This document shows positions 16,135 through 25,436 of a stretch of DNA of 59,284 nt, in pieces (the stretch's first letter is position 1; each line of letters starts with the position of its first letter). The notes under the pieces are model-generated. The model did no database searches. It worked only from the letters and a program-made list of their open reading frames with translations, and was not told where the DNA came from. Source of the stretch: JACNKV01 sp964422145 (GTDB lineage Bacteria; Fidelibacterota; Marinisomatia; Marinisomatales; JACNKV01); NCBI GenBank assembly GCA_964422145.1, contig CAYQZV010000013.1:1-59284 (forward strand). Reading direction: 5' to 3'. A program made the translations under genes and the position numbers.

Positions 16135-17997
16135 ATGAAAACATTGAATAAATTGATGCTCATCTTTCTGGGTGTCGTCACGACACAATTATTGGGTCAA
16201 TTCCAAGACCCGGTGAGTGTTGATGCTTATGTCAAGGATGCCGTTCGAGCCGGTGAAGTCGCTAAAGTAACGGTCACAGCTTCAATCGATAAAGGATGGC
16301 ATATCTATGCCGTTCATGATGTGCCCATTGGACCGATTCCAACCTCAGTAAGTGTCGTGGGTGAAGCCGTTGAGAAAGTCGGATCAATCGAAGAGCCGGA
16401 GCCGATCATCAAATTTGACGAAGGATTTGAATTGATGACACCTTATCATGAAGGTGATGTTGAGTTTGTCATTCCGGTCTTATTGAAAACGGATTTATCT
16501 CCCGGAACACTATCGCTGGAAACCACGCTTGGTTATCAAACCTGTAATAATACGATGTGTTATCCGCCGAAGGAGCAGACGAAAACCGTGACGGTAACCA
16601 TTGAGCCGGGTGAGCCGCGTACAGATCATATGGTGTTGAGCGCAGAGGATGTCCCCGCCGGAACCATCGATTTAGAATCTGCGATTCAAAAAGGGTTTTG
16701 GTCATTTGTCCTTTTGTCCTTGTCGATGGGATTCTTAGCTCTATTGACACCCTGCGTATTCCCGATGATTCCGATCACTGTATCGTATTTTACGCATCAG
16801 GGAGAAATTGAAGGTCGAAATCCCGTCAAACAGGCGACGGTTTACGCACTTGGCATTATCGGTACGTTTGCCTTTTTAGGCATTTTACTCGGAACGTTTA
16901 TCGGAGCATCCGGCGCGAATCAGATCGCCGCTAATCCATGGATCAATTTATTTATCGGCGGATTGTTTATTTACTTCGCTTTATCTTTGTTCGGCATGTA
17001 TGAAATCCAGTTACCGGAATTCTTGCGTCAAGCATCCGTGAAAAATGAAAATCGCGGTGGCTATGTCGGAGTCCTGTTTATGGCATTAACGTTTACATTG
17101 ACGTCCTTTACATGTACGGTTCAATTTATGGGGCTGCTTCTTGTTGCAGCATCACAGGGACAGTGGTTCTGGCCTGCATTGGGTATGATCATTTTTGCGA
17201 CAGCATTTGCACTGCCGTTCTTTTTCTTAGCCCTTTTTCCGCAATATTTGGCAAAGATGCCGAAATCCGGCGGATGGCTGAACTCCGTCAAAGTTGTGAT
17301 GGGCTTTTTGGAATTTGCTGCTGCGTTTAAATTCTTGAGCAATACTGATCTCGTTTGGCAATGGGGATTTTTCACACATAATGTTGTCCTCATTGTGTGG
17401 ACGGTCATCGCGCTTTTAACCGGAATTTATTTACTCGGAAAACTCCGTCTCCCGCATGATTCGCCGATCGACACGATCAGCATTCCTCGGATGATGCTGA
17501 GTTTGTTTTTCCTGTCGTTTGCACTTTATCTCGGAACAGGATTGCTTGGACGTCCCATCCATGGATTGATCTACTCATACTTGCCGCCAAAAGTAGAAAC
17601 AGAGTCTGGCGGAGTGATCACAAATGGATCGATCGAGGAATCGCATCATTGGTATAATGATTTAAATGAAGGGTTGCTGGAAGCTCAACAGACTCAAAAA
17701 CCGGTCTTCATCGATTTCACCGGCTATACGTGTACAAACTGCCGCTGGATGGAAGCTAATGTTTTTACCGATCCGCGTGTGAAACAGCGATTTAACGACT
17801 TTGTTTTGGTGCAGCTCTTTACCGATGGCGGCGAAAATTACCGCGAAAAACAACAGTATGAAATCGATCGGTTCGGAACCGCTGCATTACCGTATTACGT
17901 CATTTTGAGTCCAAAGGATGAAGTCAAAGCAGAATTCCCCGGGCTGACTCGCAACATTGAAGAATTCATTCAATTCCTTGATATAGGATTAAAATAA
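16135..17997 (+). CDS. dsbD: Thiol:disulfide interchange protein DsbD
   Basis: A complete 620-residue DsbD. After a signal peptide (MKTLNKLMLIFLGVVTTQLLGQ) comes the periplasmic alpha domain with the cysteine pair in TCNNTMCYPP. An eight-helix membrane domain follows with LTPCVFPMIPIT and TSFTCTVQFMG supplying the transmembrane pair, then a C-terminal thioredoxin domain with CTNC (TGYTCTNCRWMEANVF). It carries electrons from cytoplasmic thioredoxin to periplasmic partners such as the TlpA-like protein next door, supporting cytochrome c maturation. The ATG at 16135 is chosen because it starts the signal peptide; an upstream in-frame ATG (16063) lies within the patatin gene. Confidence 0.95.
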   Translation: MKTLNKLMLIFLGVVTTQLLGQFQDPVSVDAYVKDAVRAGEVAKVTVTASIDKGWHIYAVHDVPIGPIPTSVSVVGEAVEKVGSIEEPEPIIKFDEGFELMTPYHEGDVEFVIPVLLKTDLSPGTLSLETTLGYQTCNNTMCYPPKEQTKTVTVTIEPGEPRTDHMVLSAEDVPAGTIDLESAIQKGFWSFVLLSLSMGFLALLTPCVFPMIPITVSYFTHQGEIEGRNPVKQATVYALGIIGTFAFLGILLGTFIGASGANQIAANPWINLFIGGLFIYFALSLFGMYEIQLPEFLRQASVKNENRGGYVGVLFMALTFTLTSFTCTVQFMGLLLVAASQGQWFWPALGMIIFATAFALPFFFLALFPQYLAKMPKSGGWLNSVKVVMGFLEFAAAFKFLSNTDLVWQWGFFTHNVVLIVWTVIALLTGIYLLGKLRLPHDSPIDTISIPRMMLSLFFLSFALYLGTGLLGRPIHGLIYSYLPPKVETESGGVITNGSIEESHHWYNDLNEGLLEAQQTQKPVFIDFTGYTCTNCRWMEANVFTDPRVKQRFNDFVLVQLFTDGGENYREKQQYEIDRFGTAALPYYVILSPKDEVKAEFPGLTRNIEEFIQFLDIGLK

Positions 17998-18013
17998 GAA
18001 AACAGGATATTCC

Positions 18014-18586
18014 ATGAGAAAACTCAGCAAATTCGGCATCATATTTTTAGCGGTTGCAGGGATGATCCTTGCAGACGGCTGCGAAGGAAATGGAGAGACG
18101 TTAGAATCTAAAACCTACCGAAAACAGCCTCCTCGTCCTGCAAATGCAGTCTTGGCCCCGGATTTTGCGTTGGCTACACTAGAGGGAGATGTAGTAACAC
18201 TCCAGGATTTGAAAGGAAAAGTAATCCTGTTGAATTTTTGGGCAACATGGTGCGGCCCTTGCCGACAGGAAATCCCTGATTTCATCAAACTCTACGATAA
18301 ATACAATAAAGACGGACTTGAAATTGTGGGGATTACCATCAATTCCGGCACGAGTGAAAAGATCAATGATTTCGCTAAAAAGTATAAAATGAGTTATCCC
18401 GTACTGACTGATATCAAAGGACAGGAAACCAATACAGCTGCAATTCAGTACGGACAAGCGGTTAAGCAGCCGATTACCGGTGTGCCGACTACATTCATCA
18501 TCGATCGGGACGGATACATTGTCAAAATGTATATTGGTCCTCGCTCAGAAGACGTTTTCTATCAAGACCTGAAACCCTACATCTAA
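18014..18586 (+). CDS. TlpA/ResA-like thioredoxin-fold lipoprotein
   Basis: A 190-residue envelope lipoprotein (lipobox ILADGC, Cys23) with an AhpC/TSA-Redoxin fold. The active site is WATWCGPCRQEIP and the cis-Pro segment is ITGVPTTFIID. TlpA/ResA proteins reduce haem-binding CxxCH cysteines before haem attachment. It is 16 nt after dsbD, its likely electron donor, and fits the abundance of c-type cytochromes at 50-56 kb. Confidence 0.92.
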   Translation: MRKLSKFGIIFLAVAGMILADGCEGNGETLESKTYRKQPPRPANAVLAPDFALATLEGDVVTLQDLKGKVILLNFWATWCGPCRQEIPDFIKLYDKYNKDGLEIVGITINSGTSEKINDFAKKYKMSYPVLTDIKGQETNTAAIQYGQAVKQPITGVPTTFIIDRDGYIVKMYIGPRSEDVFYQDLKPYI

Positions 18587-18589
18587 TCT

Positions 18590-21535
18590 ATGGAAAAGCA
18601 AAAAACTCGAAAAAAAAATACTTATTTCAAATTCACTTTACTCTTCTTCCTCTTTCTAATTTCCGCAACTGCTGCTGACTCGTACTGGCAGCAGTTTGTT
18701 CATTATACGATGGACATCAAACTGGACACAACCAAACAGGATGTCATCGGCTCGACATCAATCGTTTATGTGAATAAATCCCCCGACACATTGGATCGCA
18801 TTTATATGCACTTGTACCCGAATGCATTTCAAGAAGGTTCGGTAAAATATCGGGAATTTATGCAGGAATACGGACGGTTAGGCCGAATTGCTGCCATGCT
18901 GGAGGATATGACGCCATATGAGAGTGAGATCGAAATCCATTCCTTCGGTGTAGAAGGAGCGCAAGGAGTAACTTCATCAGATTTTCATGTGGATGATACG
19001 ATCCTATCGGCGTATTTGCCCGAACCGCTGAATCCGGGTGATTCATTGCTTATCACATTGGATTGGACCCATCACACCGGTGAAATGATTGAGCGAGCCG
19101 GCAGAATCGGCGATCAGTACAATATGGCGCAGTGGTATCCGAAGATGGTGGTCTACGATCAAAAAGGCTGGCATGATGACCCGTTTCATGCCGAGGGAGA
19201 ATTTTATGGTGAATTCGGGACATTTGATGTAACACTCGATGTGCCAAAAAGTTATATCGTTGGAGCGACCGGGGTGGTTGTTCAAGGCGACCCCGGCTGG
19301 GAAAGTGTCAAAGTGGATACATCCCGCGATTTTTCAGAATGGCTGAAAGAATTTAAAGACAATAAAGAAAAAACCGAGTCGGACGAACGGCGTGTCGTTT
19401 CATTCCATGCGGAAGACGTTCACGATTTTGCATGGATCGCGTCAGCCGATTTTCTCTACGAACACGGAAGTTGGGACGGGATCGATGTGCATGTGTTGTA
19501 CAATGATTATAACGGCGATGATTGGCATCGTGTCGTTCGTGAACGGTCTGAGCGTGCGTTAGAGTGGTTGTCTGCCCGGTTTGGAAGATATGCTTATCCT
19601 CAGGCGTCTGTCACTGATCGTCCACGGGGCGGCGGGATGGAATATCCGATGCTCGTGATGAACGGCAGCAATCGTGAAGGATTGATCGTTCATGAGATCG
19701 GTCACATTTGGTTTTACGGCATGATGGGAAATAACGAGGTCGACGAATCCTGGTTGGATGAAGGATTTGCATCGTTTGTTACTCGATGGTATTTAGAAGA
19801 TCGATATCCGCCGTCGGGGATGGATTTGAGTTTGAAAAGATACAAGCCTTATCAACGGAAATACTGGAAATACACACCCCGAACCGATCGGGATCAATGG
19901 AGCTGCATCCGGTTTAATCAAAGCGGTAAGGATGAACCGATCAGCCGGTCGTCTTACTTATTTGACAGCGGAAGTGTGTATAGGTACAATGCGTACACAA
20001 AACCCTCTTTGATGCTCAGGGAGCTGCGGTATCTTTTCGGTGATTCGTTATTCATTGAAGCGATGCATGCGTATTTTGACCGTTGGCACATGAAGCACGT
20101 TACCGAAAAAGATTTTGTTGGAGTCATGGAAGAATTTTATGGTCAGGACATGGACTGGTTTTTCGATGCATGGCTTCATGATACACCTTCATTTGACGCT
20201 GGGATTTCGGGCTGGTCATCTAAACGCGGTCAAGACGGTAATTGGGACGTTACCGTTGATCTTGTCCAAAAAGGGAATCGTTTTTTACCGCTGGATATTC
20301 ACACAACACTCGCGAACGGAGACGTTGTAAAAACGCGGTGGAACGATCATCTTTGGACCTATAACGGATCGCATTCATACTCCGTTCCGGGTGAGCCGAA
20401 AAAGCTGGTAATTGATCCGGATAAATTCACGCTGGATGCAGATCGCAGGAATAACCAAACCGGACGGATGAAACATAAGATCATGTTCAGGCAATCGCGA
20501 ATGGATTATCGCCCGATCGATGCTTTTGTTGTCAAATGGTCTCCTCTGCTGTATTACCATGAAGCAGATGGATACACGCCGGGCATTCATCTTACACGGA
20601 CTTACGGTCACTATGTATCATTTGATCTGAAAACGGCTGTAGGAACCGAAAGCGGAAATATTGGATGGGAAGTCAGTGGACATCGGAATGCCATTCATTA
20701 TAGGTTCTTTGATGAAAATGATATTTCCGGGATGCAACTGTCATACAAACGAATCGTCAGTAAAAAGTACGGTGTCGGTCCGCACCACAATTTGGAATTA
20801 GGGCTGTACTCCATCCTTGCCGATGATGATTCGCGAACTAACCTTTACGACACCGGACGGGTGACGGCAGGTTATTTTACGCACTCCATTCCTTCAGGCG
20901 GTCATTCGATCACAACCAACTTTACCACTGCAGTAGGCGGTGTATCTGATTGGACGTTCAGCCGATTGACATCTGAACTTCGACTGAATCATGATCAACG
21001 GGAGTTTGGGATATCCAATCGGACGCTGTTCGGTGTTTCCTGGTATGACGAAAACGGCATCCCTGCACAAGAACGGTTTACCATCGAAGGTGCCGGGTCG
21101 GGAGATGTGTTTAACAAAGCTTATCTCAGGGATGAATCCAGTTTCTTCGGACTCGCCGATGAACGGACTCATTACCATCTTCCGGGCGATGCCAATCTCA
21201 GAGGATATTACGGGCAGGGATACACCGGAGCCGAAAGCGTGATCAGTAATTCGCTCGATGTAACAGCACGTATTCCGGTGAAAGGATTGAAAGCCGATAT
21301 CGCCGCCTTTTTTGACACAGCGTTTTTATGGGGAAGTCAATGGACGCAGGGTGACGAAGGGTTTGACGGAAATAATTTATCCGATGCAGGATTAGGGATT
21401 CGGTTGGAAAAAACGATTCTCGGATATCCGCTGGCGATCAGAGTGGATTGTCCGTTCTGGCTGAGCGAACCGGCAATTGGTGACGAAGAAATTGATTTCA
21501 ATCGATGGGTATTCAGTTTTCAGAAGTCATTTTAA
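18590..21535 (+). CDS. M1-family metallopeptidase with C-terminal barrel-like region
   Basis: A 981-residue protein with an N-terminal signal peptide (FTLLFFLFLISATAADS). Residues about 40-620 form an M1 aminopeptidase-like domain: GGMEYPMLV (the GxMEN-like exopeptidase motif, here with Tyr in place of Asn) and the zinc site HEIGH (His near 368) with WLDEGFAS about 20 residues later supplying the third ligand. The last ~300 residues alternate aromatic and polar residues and end in Phe, as in outer-membrane beta barrels of the surface-antigen type. If so, the peptidase is displayed in or at the outer membrane. It is 3 nt after the TlpA gene. A terminator follows. Confidence 0.88.
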   Translation: MEKQKTRKKNTYFKFTLLFFLFLISATAADSYWQQFVHYTMDIKLDTTKQDVIGSTSIVYVNKSPDTLDRIYMHLYPNAFQEGSVKYREFMQEYGRLGRIAAMLEDMTPYESEIEIHSFGVEGAQGVTSSDFHVDDTILSAYLPEPLNPGDSLLITLDWTHHTGEMIERAGRIGDQYNMAQWYPKMVVYDQKGWHDDPFHAEGEFYGEFGTFDVTLDVPKSYIVGATGVVVQGDPGWESVKVDTSRDFSEWLKEFKDNKEKTESDERRVVSFHAEDVHDFAWIASADFLYEHGSWDGIDVHVLYNDYNGDDWHRVVRERSERALEWLSARFGRYAYPQASVTDRPRGGGMEYPMLVMNGSNREGLIVHEIGHIWFYGMMGNNEVDESWLDEGFASFVTRWYLEDRYPPSGMDLSLKRYKPYQRKYWKYTPRTDRDQWSCIRFNQSGKDEPISRSSYLFDSGSVYRYNAYTKPSLMLRELRYLFGDSLFIEAMHAYFDRWHMKHVTEKDFVGVMEEFYGQDMDWFFDAWLHDTPSFDAGISGWSSKRGQDGNWDVTVDLVQKGNRFLPLDIHTTLANGDVVKTRWNDHLWTYNGSHSYSVPGEPKKLVIDPDKFTLDADRRNNQTGRMKHKIMFRQSRMDYRPIDAFVVKWSPLLYYHEADGYTPGIHLTRTYGHYVSFDLKTAVGTESGNIGWEVSGHRNAIHYRFFDENDISGMQLSYKRIVSKKYGVGPHHNLELGLYSILADDDSRTNLYDTGRVTAGYFTHSIPSGGHSITTNFTTAVGGVSDWTFSRLTSELRLNHDQREFGISNRTLFGVSWYDENGIPAQERFTIEGAGSGDVFNKAYLRDESSFFGLADERTHYHLPGDANLRGYYGQGYTGAESVISNSLDVTARIPVKGLKADIAAFFDTAFLWGSQWTQGDEGFDGNNLSDAGLGIRLEKTILGYPLAIRVDCPFWLSEPAIGDEEIDFNRWVFSFQKSF

Positions 21536-21557
21536 ATCATTCTACGGTAACAAATAT

Positions 21558-21593
21558 AAAATCCCCTTGAAAGAATTTTGAGGGGATTTTTTT
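21558..21593 (+). terminator. Rho-independent terminator
   Basis: AAAATCCCCT (21558-21567) pairs with AGGGGATTTT (21581-21590), followed by more T. It ends the dsbD-tlpA-M1 operon before degP. Confidence 0.8.
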
Positions 21594-21659
21594 ATACAGA
21601 TCGGTGAAACTTTTTTTTGGAATCGGCATAGAATGTGAAACGATTGAAAGGAAAAACCC

Positions 21660-23045
21660 GTGAAAAAATTTGTTATTATTTTATTGATTGCAGCTGCTTC
21701 GGTTATCTCTGCGCAAAATTCGATTGTGGAACAATTCAGTACTGTTTTGGCTGATGTAGCAGAAAAATCGAATCCTGCCGTTGTGACGATCATGACAGAA
21801 AAAGTGATGGAGATGGACTCATTCCACGGCGGATTTCCTTTTGACCAATTCGGGTTTTTCAATCGAAACAATCCTCAGCAAAAATTCAGAGGGCAGGCGT
21901 TGGGCTCCGGTGTGATCGTGAATAAAAAAGAAGGTTACGTGATCACGAACCATCATGTCATCGATAAAGCCGAAGAGATCAATGTCAAGCTCATGGATAA
22001 ACGAGTGTTTCAGGCAGAGGTCATCGGCAAAGATCCGAAAACCGATCTGGCTGTTCTCAAAATTGAAGCGGACGACCTTACCGCATTAACCCTCGGAGAT
22101 TCCGATGAACTTCGGGTCGGTGAATGGGTAATGGCAGTTGGAAGTCCTTTCTCTGAAAACTTGAGTCACACCGTTACTACAGGGATTATCAGCGCTCTCG
22201 GGAGAAGCAACGTGTTTACCGGAGATCATTATGAAAATTTCATCCAAACGGATGCAGCGATCAATCCGGGGAACAGCGGCGGAGCACTGCTGGATATGTC
22301 CGGGAATTTGATCGGGATCAATACGGCTATTGCTACGGGCGGATATGAAAAAGCCAATCGTGGCGTCGGGTTTGCCATTCCGGTGAATATGGTGAAAAAG
22401 GTCATGAACGATTTGATCGAAAAAGGCTACGTTGTACGAGCTTGGTTGGGCGTTTACATCCAGGAAGTCGATGATGAAGTTGCAAAAGCATTGGATCTTG
22501 AAACCCTTGACGGCGCATTGGTCAGCGGAGTAGTGGAAGACAGTCCGGCAGAAAAAGCGGGATTTGAGGAAGGCGATGTGATCATCCAATTCGGCGGTGA
22601 AACGGTTGCCGATCCCGCACAGTTGAAAAACATCGTGAGCTCCTCTCCACCGGATACCCGCCAAAAGGTAGCGATCGTCCGGAACGGTAAAACAAAAAAT
22701 ATCACGGTTGTCCTTGAAGAATTGAAAGAAAAAGGTAATCCGATTCTTGCAGCAGAAGCGGATGATGAATCCTTGGGAATTACCGTGAAAGAGATCAGTT
22801 CAGCCGATCGGGAACAATATCAGCTGGATGTCAAAGAAGGCGTGCTGATCACGCATGTGCAACCGGATAGTGAAGCCGCAAAAGAAGGCTTGCGCCCCGG
22901 AGATGTCATCACACGGGTCGGGACAAAAAAGATTCATTCCTACAATGAATTTGAAAAAGAAATGCAAAAAGACAAATATTCAGATTCAGTTCTCTTTTTG
23001 ATCAAACGCGGAGATATTTCGCGGTTTTATACAATCGATCGGTGA
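21660..23045 (+). CDS. Do/DegP-family periplasmic serine protease
   Basis: A 461-residue HtrA protease. A signal peptide (KKFVIILLIAAASVISAQ) leads into a trypsin-like domain with catalytic triad His99 (TNHHVID), Asp129 (KTDLAVL) and Ser206 (GNSGGALL). Two PDZ domains follow (about residues 255-345 and 370-455). It degrades or refolds damaged envelope proteins. The start is GTG at 21660, which places the signal peptide at the N-terminus. AAAGGAA lies 9-15 nt upstream. Confidence 0.95.
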   Translation: MKKFVIILLIAAASVISAQNSIVEQFSTVLADVAEKSNPAVVTIMTEKVMEMDSFHGGFPFDQFGFFNRNNPQQKFRGQALGSGVIVNKKEGYVITNHHVIDKAEEINVKLMDKRVFQAEVIGKDPKTDLAVLKIEADDLTALTLGDSDELRVGEWVMAVGSPFSENLSHTVTTGIISALGRSNVFTGDHYENFIQTDAAINPGNSGGALLDMSGNLIGINTAIATGGYEKANRGVGFAIPVNMVKKVMNDLIEKGYVVRAWLGVYIQEVDDEVAKALDLETLDGALVSGVVEDSPAEKAGFEEGDVIIQFGGETVADPAQLKNIVSSSPPDTRQKVAIVRNGKTKNITVVLEELKEKGNPILAAEADDESLGITVKEISSADREQYQLDVKEGVLITHVQPDSEAAKEGLRPGDVITRVGTKKIHSYNEFEKEMQKDKYSDSVLFLIKRGDISRFYTIDR

Positions 23046-23102
23046 TAAACATTTTGCGTTGATTTAAGTTAATATATTTAGGAGTTCATTGCTAATTAAT
23101 AA

Positions 23103-23136
23103 CCTAACAATGGAATTGTAATCCGTACCAGTTAGG
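23103..23136. repeat. Inverted repeat at 3' end of accessory gene (attC-like arms)
   Basis: CCTAAC (23103-23108) and GTTAGG (23131-23136) form an inverted repeat 10 nt beyond the stop of the minus-strand lipoprotein gene. The arms resemble the RYYYAAC and GTTRRRY boxes of integron attC sites, but the span of 34 nt is shorter than known attC sites. Confidence 0.3.
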
Positions 23137-23145
23137 ATAAGCAAA

Positions 23146-24486
23146 TTATTCAACACTAAATAAATGAATTCTACTACCTTTAATAAGTGCTAAATCATTC
23201 TCAATAAAACATATTTGTAGACGGGAATTATAACCATTCCAATCATCAAGTAAATCATTATTTGCAACCCCTATTTGAATCCCTGTCTCATCAATTACTG
23301 CCATTTGTGAATCAGCAGCACAGGTTAACCATATTTCACCGGGTCTATAGGCTATCCCATTATTTGCACCTGATCCAAATGGATTATTGTATGAGCTTAA
23401 TAATGAAAAATTGACGTTATTAACCATTTCAATCAGATTATAGTAATAGTTTAAATAAAGTATATCTCCATTTGTACTCATATCTTGTAATCCGTAATTA
23501 ATTTGATATTCAGTAACTATAGTCTCGGTTTCTGGATTAATCTTGATTACTTTATTATTATCGGTTGCCCCTATACCAATCCACAGATGTATACCGTCAA
23601 AACTTAACGATGTTCGTTCGGCATACTCAATAATTTTGGAACTTAGAAGTACTTCACCTGTTGAAATATCATATTTTAATACTCTAATTGTATCTGGATC
23701 ATAATATCCACCAATTGATTCATGTTTTAAAACCCATAAATGTCCATTCCCATCTGAATCAATTCCACTAGTAACACCGGGTCCCGGAACATTAAAATTC
23801 ATGGTTTCACTCAAATTGTACTCAACTGTAAAACTGTCTTCATTATCCCATTTGTTAAATCTTATTCCTTGAATCTGACTACCTGACATATTACCATAAT
23901 TATTGTTTACATAAACTCTATAGTAATATGTGTATCCTCTCCAATTATCCTCTTCAGGAGCAATATCACAATATGTGGTATCGTTTACATCTGTGGCAAT
24001 ATAGATCAAAGTACCAGTATCCTGATCAATAGCCTGTTGATAATGTTTATAAACCTTATATTCGTAAAAATTATTCTGAGTAAAAGCAGACCAGGTTAAT
24101 GTAACACTATTTGTAGTTATTTCAATTGGATCATATAATCTAACCGCTATTGGCAATAAAACGTCATTGAGATTAGTGTCTTCGGTCAATTCTATTTCAT
24201 CTACTTTTGTATTTACATAATTACCGTCATCATATTCTTTCGATAACAATAATTCATAATTGTCTGTTGGAATATTATCAAAAAAGAACACACCTAATGA
24301 ATCACTTAAAGTCTCATATTCATTTGAAGTTGTTGTGCTTTTAATACTCACATTTACATCCTCTACAGGTGCTACATTTTGAACTACTGTCCCTTTTAAA
24401 GATGCAAATTCTATATGACTATTAGATACGTCTTTACATGATATTAAAAAAAGAATTAAAATAACTATATTATGCATATTTTGCAT
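23146..24486 (-). CDS. Lipoprotein with carboxypeptidase-like regulatory and FN3-like domains
   Basis: A 446-residue predicted lipoprotein (signal MQNMHNIVILILFLISC, Cys17). Residues 25-105 match a carboxypeptidase-regulatory-like beta sandwich (LKGTVVQN ... SDSLGVFFFDNIPTDNYELLLSK). Residues about 115-210 look like a fibronectin type III domain (NSVTLTWSAFTQNNFYEYKVYK). The C-terminal half has repeated beta-propeller-like blades (GHLWVLKHES, LSFDGIHLWIG, GEIWLTCAADSQMAVID). Probably a surface protein; its ligand is unknown. It is more AT-rich than its neighbours and lies in a one-directional accessory island. Confidence 0.75.
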   Translation of the reverse strand: MQNMHNIVILILFLISCKDVSNSHIEFASLKGTVVQNVAPVEDVNVSIKSTTTSNEYETLSDSLGVFFFDNIPTDNYELLLSKEYDDGNYVNTKVDEIELTEDTNLNDVLLPIAVRLYDPIEITTNSVTLTWSAFTQNNFYEYKVYKHYQQAIDQDTGTLIYIATDVNDTTYCDIAPEEDNWRGYTYYYRVYVNNNYGNMSGSQIQGIRFNKWDNEDSFTVEYNLSETMNFNVPGPGVTSGIDSDGNGHLWVLKHESIGGYYDPDTIRVLKYDISTGEVLLSSKIIEYAERTSLSFDGIHLWIGIGATDNNKVIKINPETETIVTEYQINYGLQDMSTNGDILYLNYYYNLIEMVNNVNFSLLSSYNNPFGSGANNGIAYRPGEIWLTCAADSQMAVIDETGIQIGVANNDLLDDWNGYNSRLQICFIENDLALIKGSRIHLFSVE

Positions 24487-24587
24487 TTGTCCTCCAAGTA
24501 TCTAATTTTGTATTAAACAGCACAGCTGTAGTGTAGCCTTTTTAAACTTCATATTTTATTGTATAGTAATTAATCGATTCATTTAAT

Positions 24588-24607
24588 AAACTCCAATCCA
24601 AAACTAA
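24588..24607. repeat. 20-bp direct repeat, copy 1
   Basis: The 20 bases beginning AAACTCCAATCC are identical to positions 25302-25321. Both copies lie in the intergenic stretches between minus-strand genes of the 23-27 kb island. Confidence 0.7.
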
Positions 24608-24644
24608 TAACTAAAGTTAATAAATACAATGCCAAAATGATTGG

Positions 24645-24709
24645 ATCAGCCATTAGGACTTAATTCCAAAAATTTTATAAATATATCCCAATCGTGAAAT
24701 CCGGCTGAT
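24645..24709. repeat. Inverted repeat after the 24.7-25.2 kb gene
   Basis: ATCAGCC (24645-24651) and GGCTGAT (24703-24709) form a 7-bp inverted repeat spanning 65 nt, ending 15 nt beyond the stop of the preceding minus-strand gene. Position and size resemble a recombination site between cassettes, but the sequence does not match the attC consensus. Confidence 0.25.
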
Positions 24710-24724
24710 TTAAACTCTCGTCAA

Positions 24725-25201
24725 TTATCTCTCAGTTCTGACAAGAGGAAACACTCCAATTGTTCCAACACTATGACTAATTGGTTTGCCAACCATTTTA
24801 TGTAAATCGTATGTTCCCAATACAAATAAACCAATCCAAAATTTTGCTCTGAAGCCTTTGACAATTGAAAGTTTTTGAGAATTTTTAGCAAAGGGCAGTT
24901 TCCAATATTTTCCAAAACCAACACCAAAGTAATGATATGAAAATTGTAAATCTGAATAGCCGTAAGAAAATGTTTTATATTTTCTAAAACCCAAAGTAAT
25001 CCCGGGGTAAATATCGTTGTCAAAATCAAATTCGACTAAACCAATAGTAACCTGACTTGCGACAAAGAATCCGTCATTAAAATCATAACCGATTTGAATT
25101 CCCGGCGAAAGATAATTTATCGGATTTGGCAATGGTTCAGACATTGCATTAATGAAACTAATTAAAAGTAAAAAGACAAAAATATTGATATTTCGATTCA
25201 T
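24725..25201 (-). CDS. Secreted hypothetical protein, probably frameshifted near its end
   Basis: A 158-residue protein with a signal peptide (INIFVFLLLISFINAMS) and alternating aromatic strands (YDFNDGFFVASQVTIGLVEF, YSDLQFSYHYFGVGFG), like a small outer-membrane protein. I do not recognise it. Just past its stop, in another frame, the minus strand reads ESLNQPDFTIGIYL then stop. This closely matches the last residues of the gene at 26349-27167 (ESLNRLDFTIGICF). The present C-terminus (FPLVRTER) may therefore be the product of a frameshift that removed the native last strand. Confidence 0.55.
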   Translation of the reverse strand: MNRNINIFVFLLLISFINAMSEPLPNPINYLSPGIQIGYDFNDGFFVASQVTIGLVEFDFDNDIYPGITLGFRKYKTFSYGYSDLQFSYHYFGVGFGKYWKLPFAKNSQKLSIVKGFRAKFWIGLFVLGTYDLHKMVGKPISHSVGTIGVFPLVRTER

Positions 25202-25301
25202 TTTATTATTGCCCGTTAACTACTTACTATACAGTAAATATGCTGTATAGTGCTTATTTCAAGCGTGTTATACTGTATTTGATTTAAACTGTTCATTTGC
25301 A

Positions 25302-25321
25302 AAACTCCAATCCAAAACTAA
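25302..25321. repeat. 20-bp direct repeat, copy 2
   Basis: Identical to 24588-24607. Nearby sequence (ATTTAA, then CATTT before the repeat) is also similar, so the two intergenic stretches are probably related copies. Confidence 0.7.
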
Positions 25322-25352
25322 CAACATACTTTTGTAAAAACAAGGTCTAAAT

Positions 25353-25407
25353 GCCTAATTCACCTTATAAAGTTTGCTGAATGTTTTACCTTTAATTTGG
25401 ATTAGGC
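25353..25407. repeat. attC-like inverted repeat after acetyltransferase gene
   Basis: GCCTAAT (25353-25359) and ATTAGGC (25401-25407) form a perfect 7-bp inverted repeat spanning 55 nt, 30 nt beyond the stop of the minus-strand GNAT gene. The arms are close to the integron core-site consensus GTTRRRY and its complement (A replaces the first G). No integrase is in the window. Confidence 0.35.
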
Positions 25408-25436
25408 AGCACTATCTTGAGCGCATAAAGCCGGGC

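Noticed and set aside
22086..22664. 192-codon minus-strand open frame opposite degP
   Set aside because: It is antisense to the trypsin/PDZ region of an intact HtrA protease, with no start site or recognisable motif.
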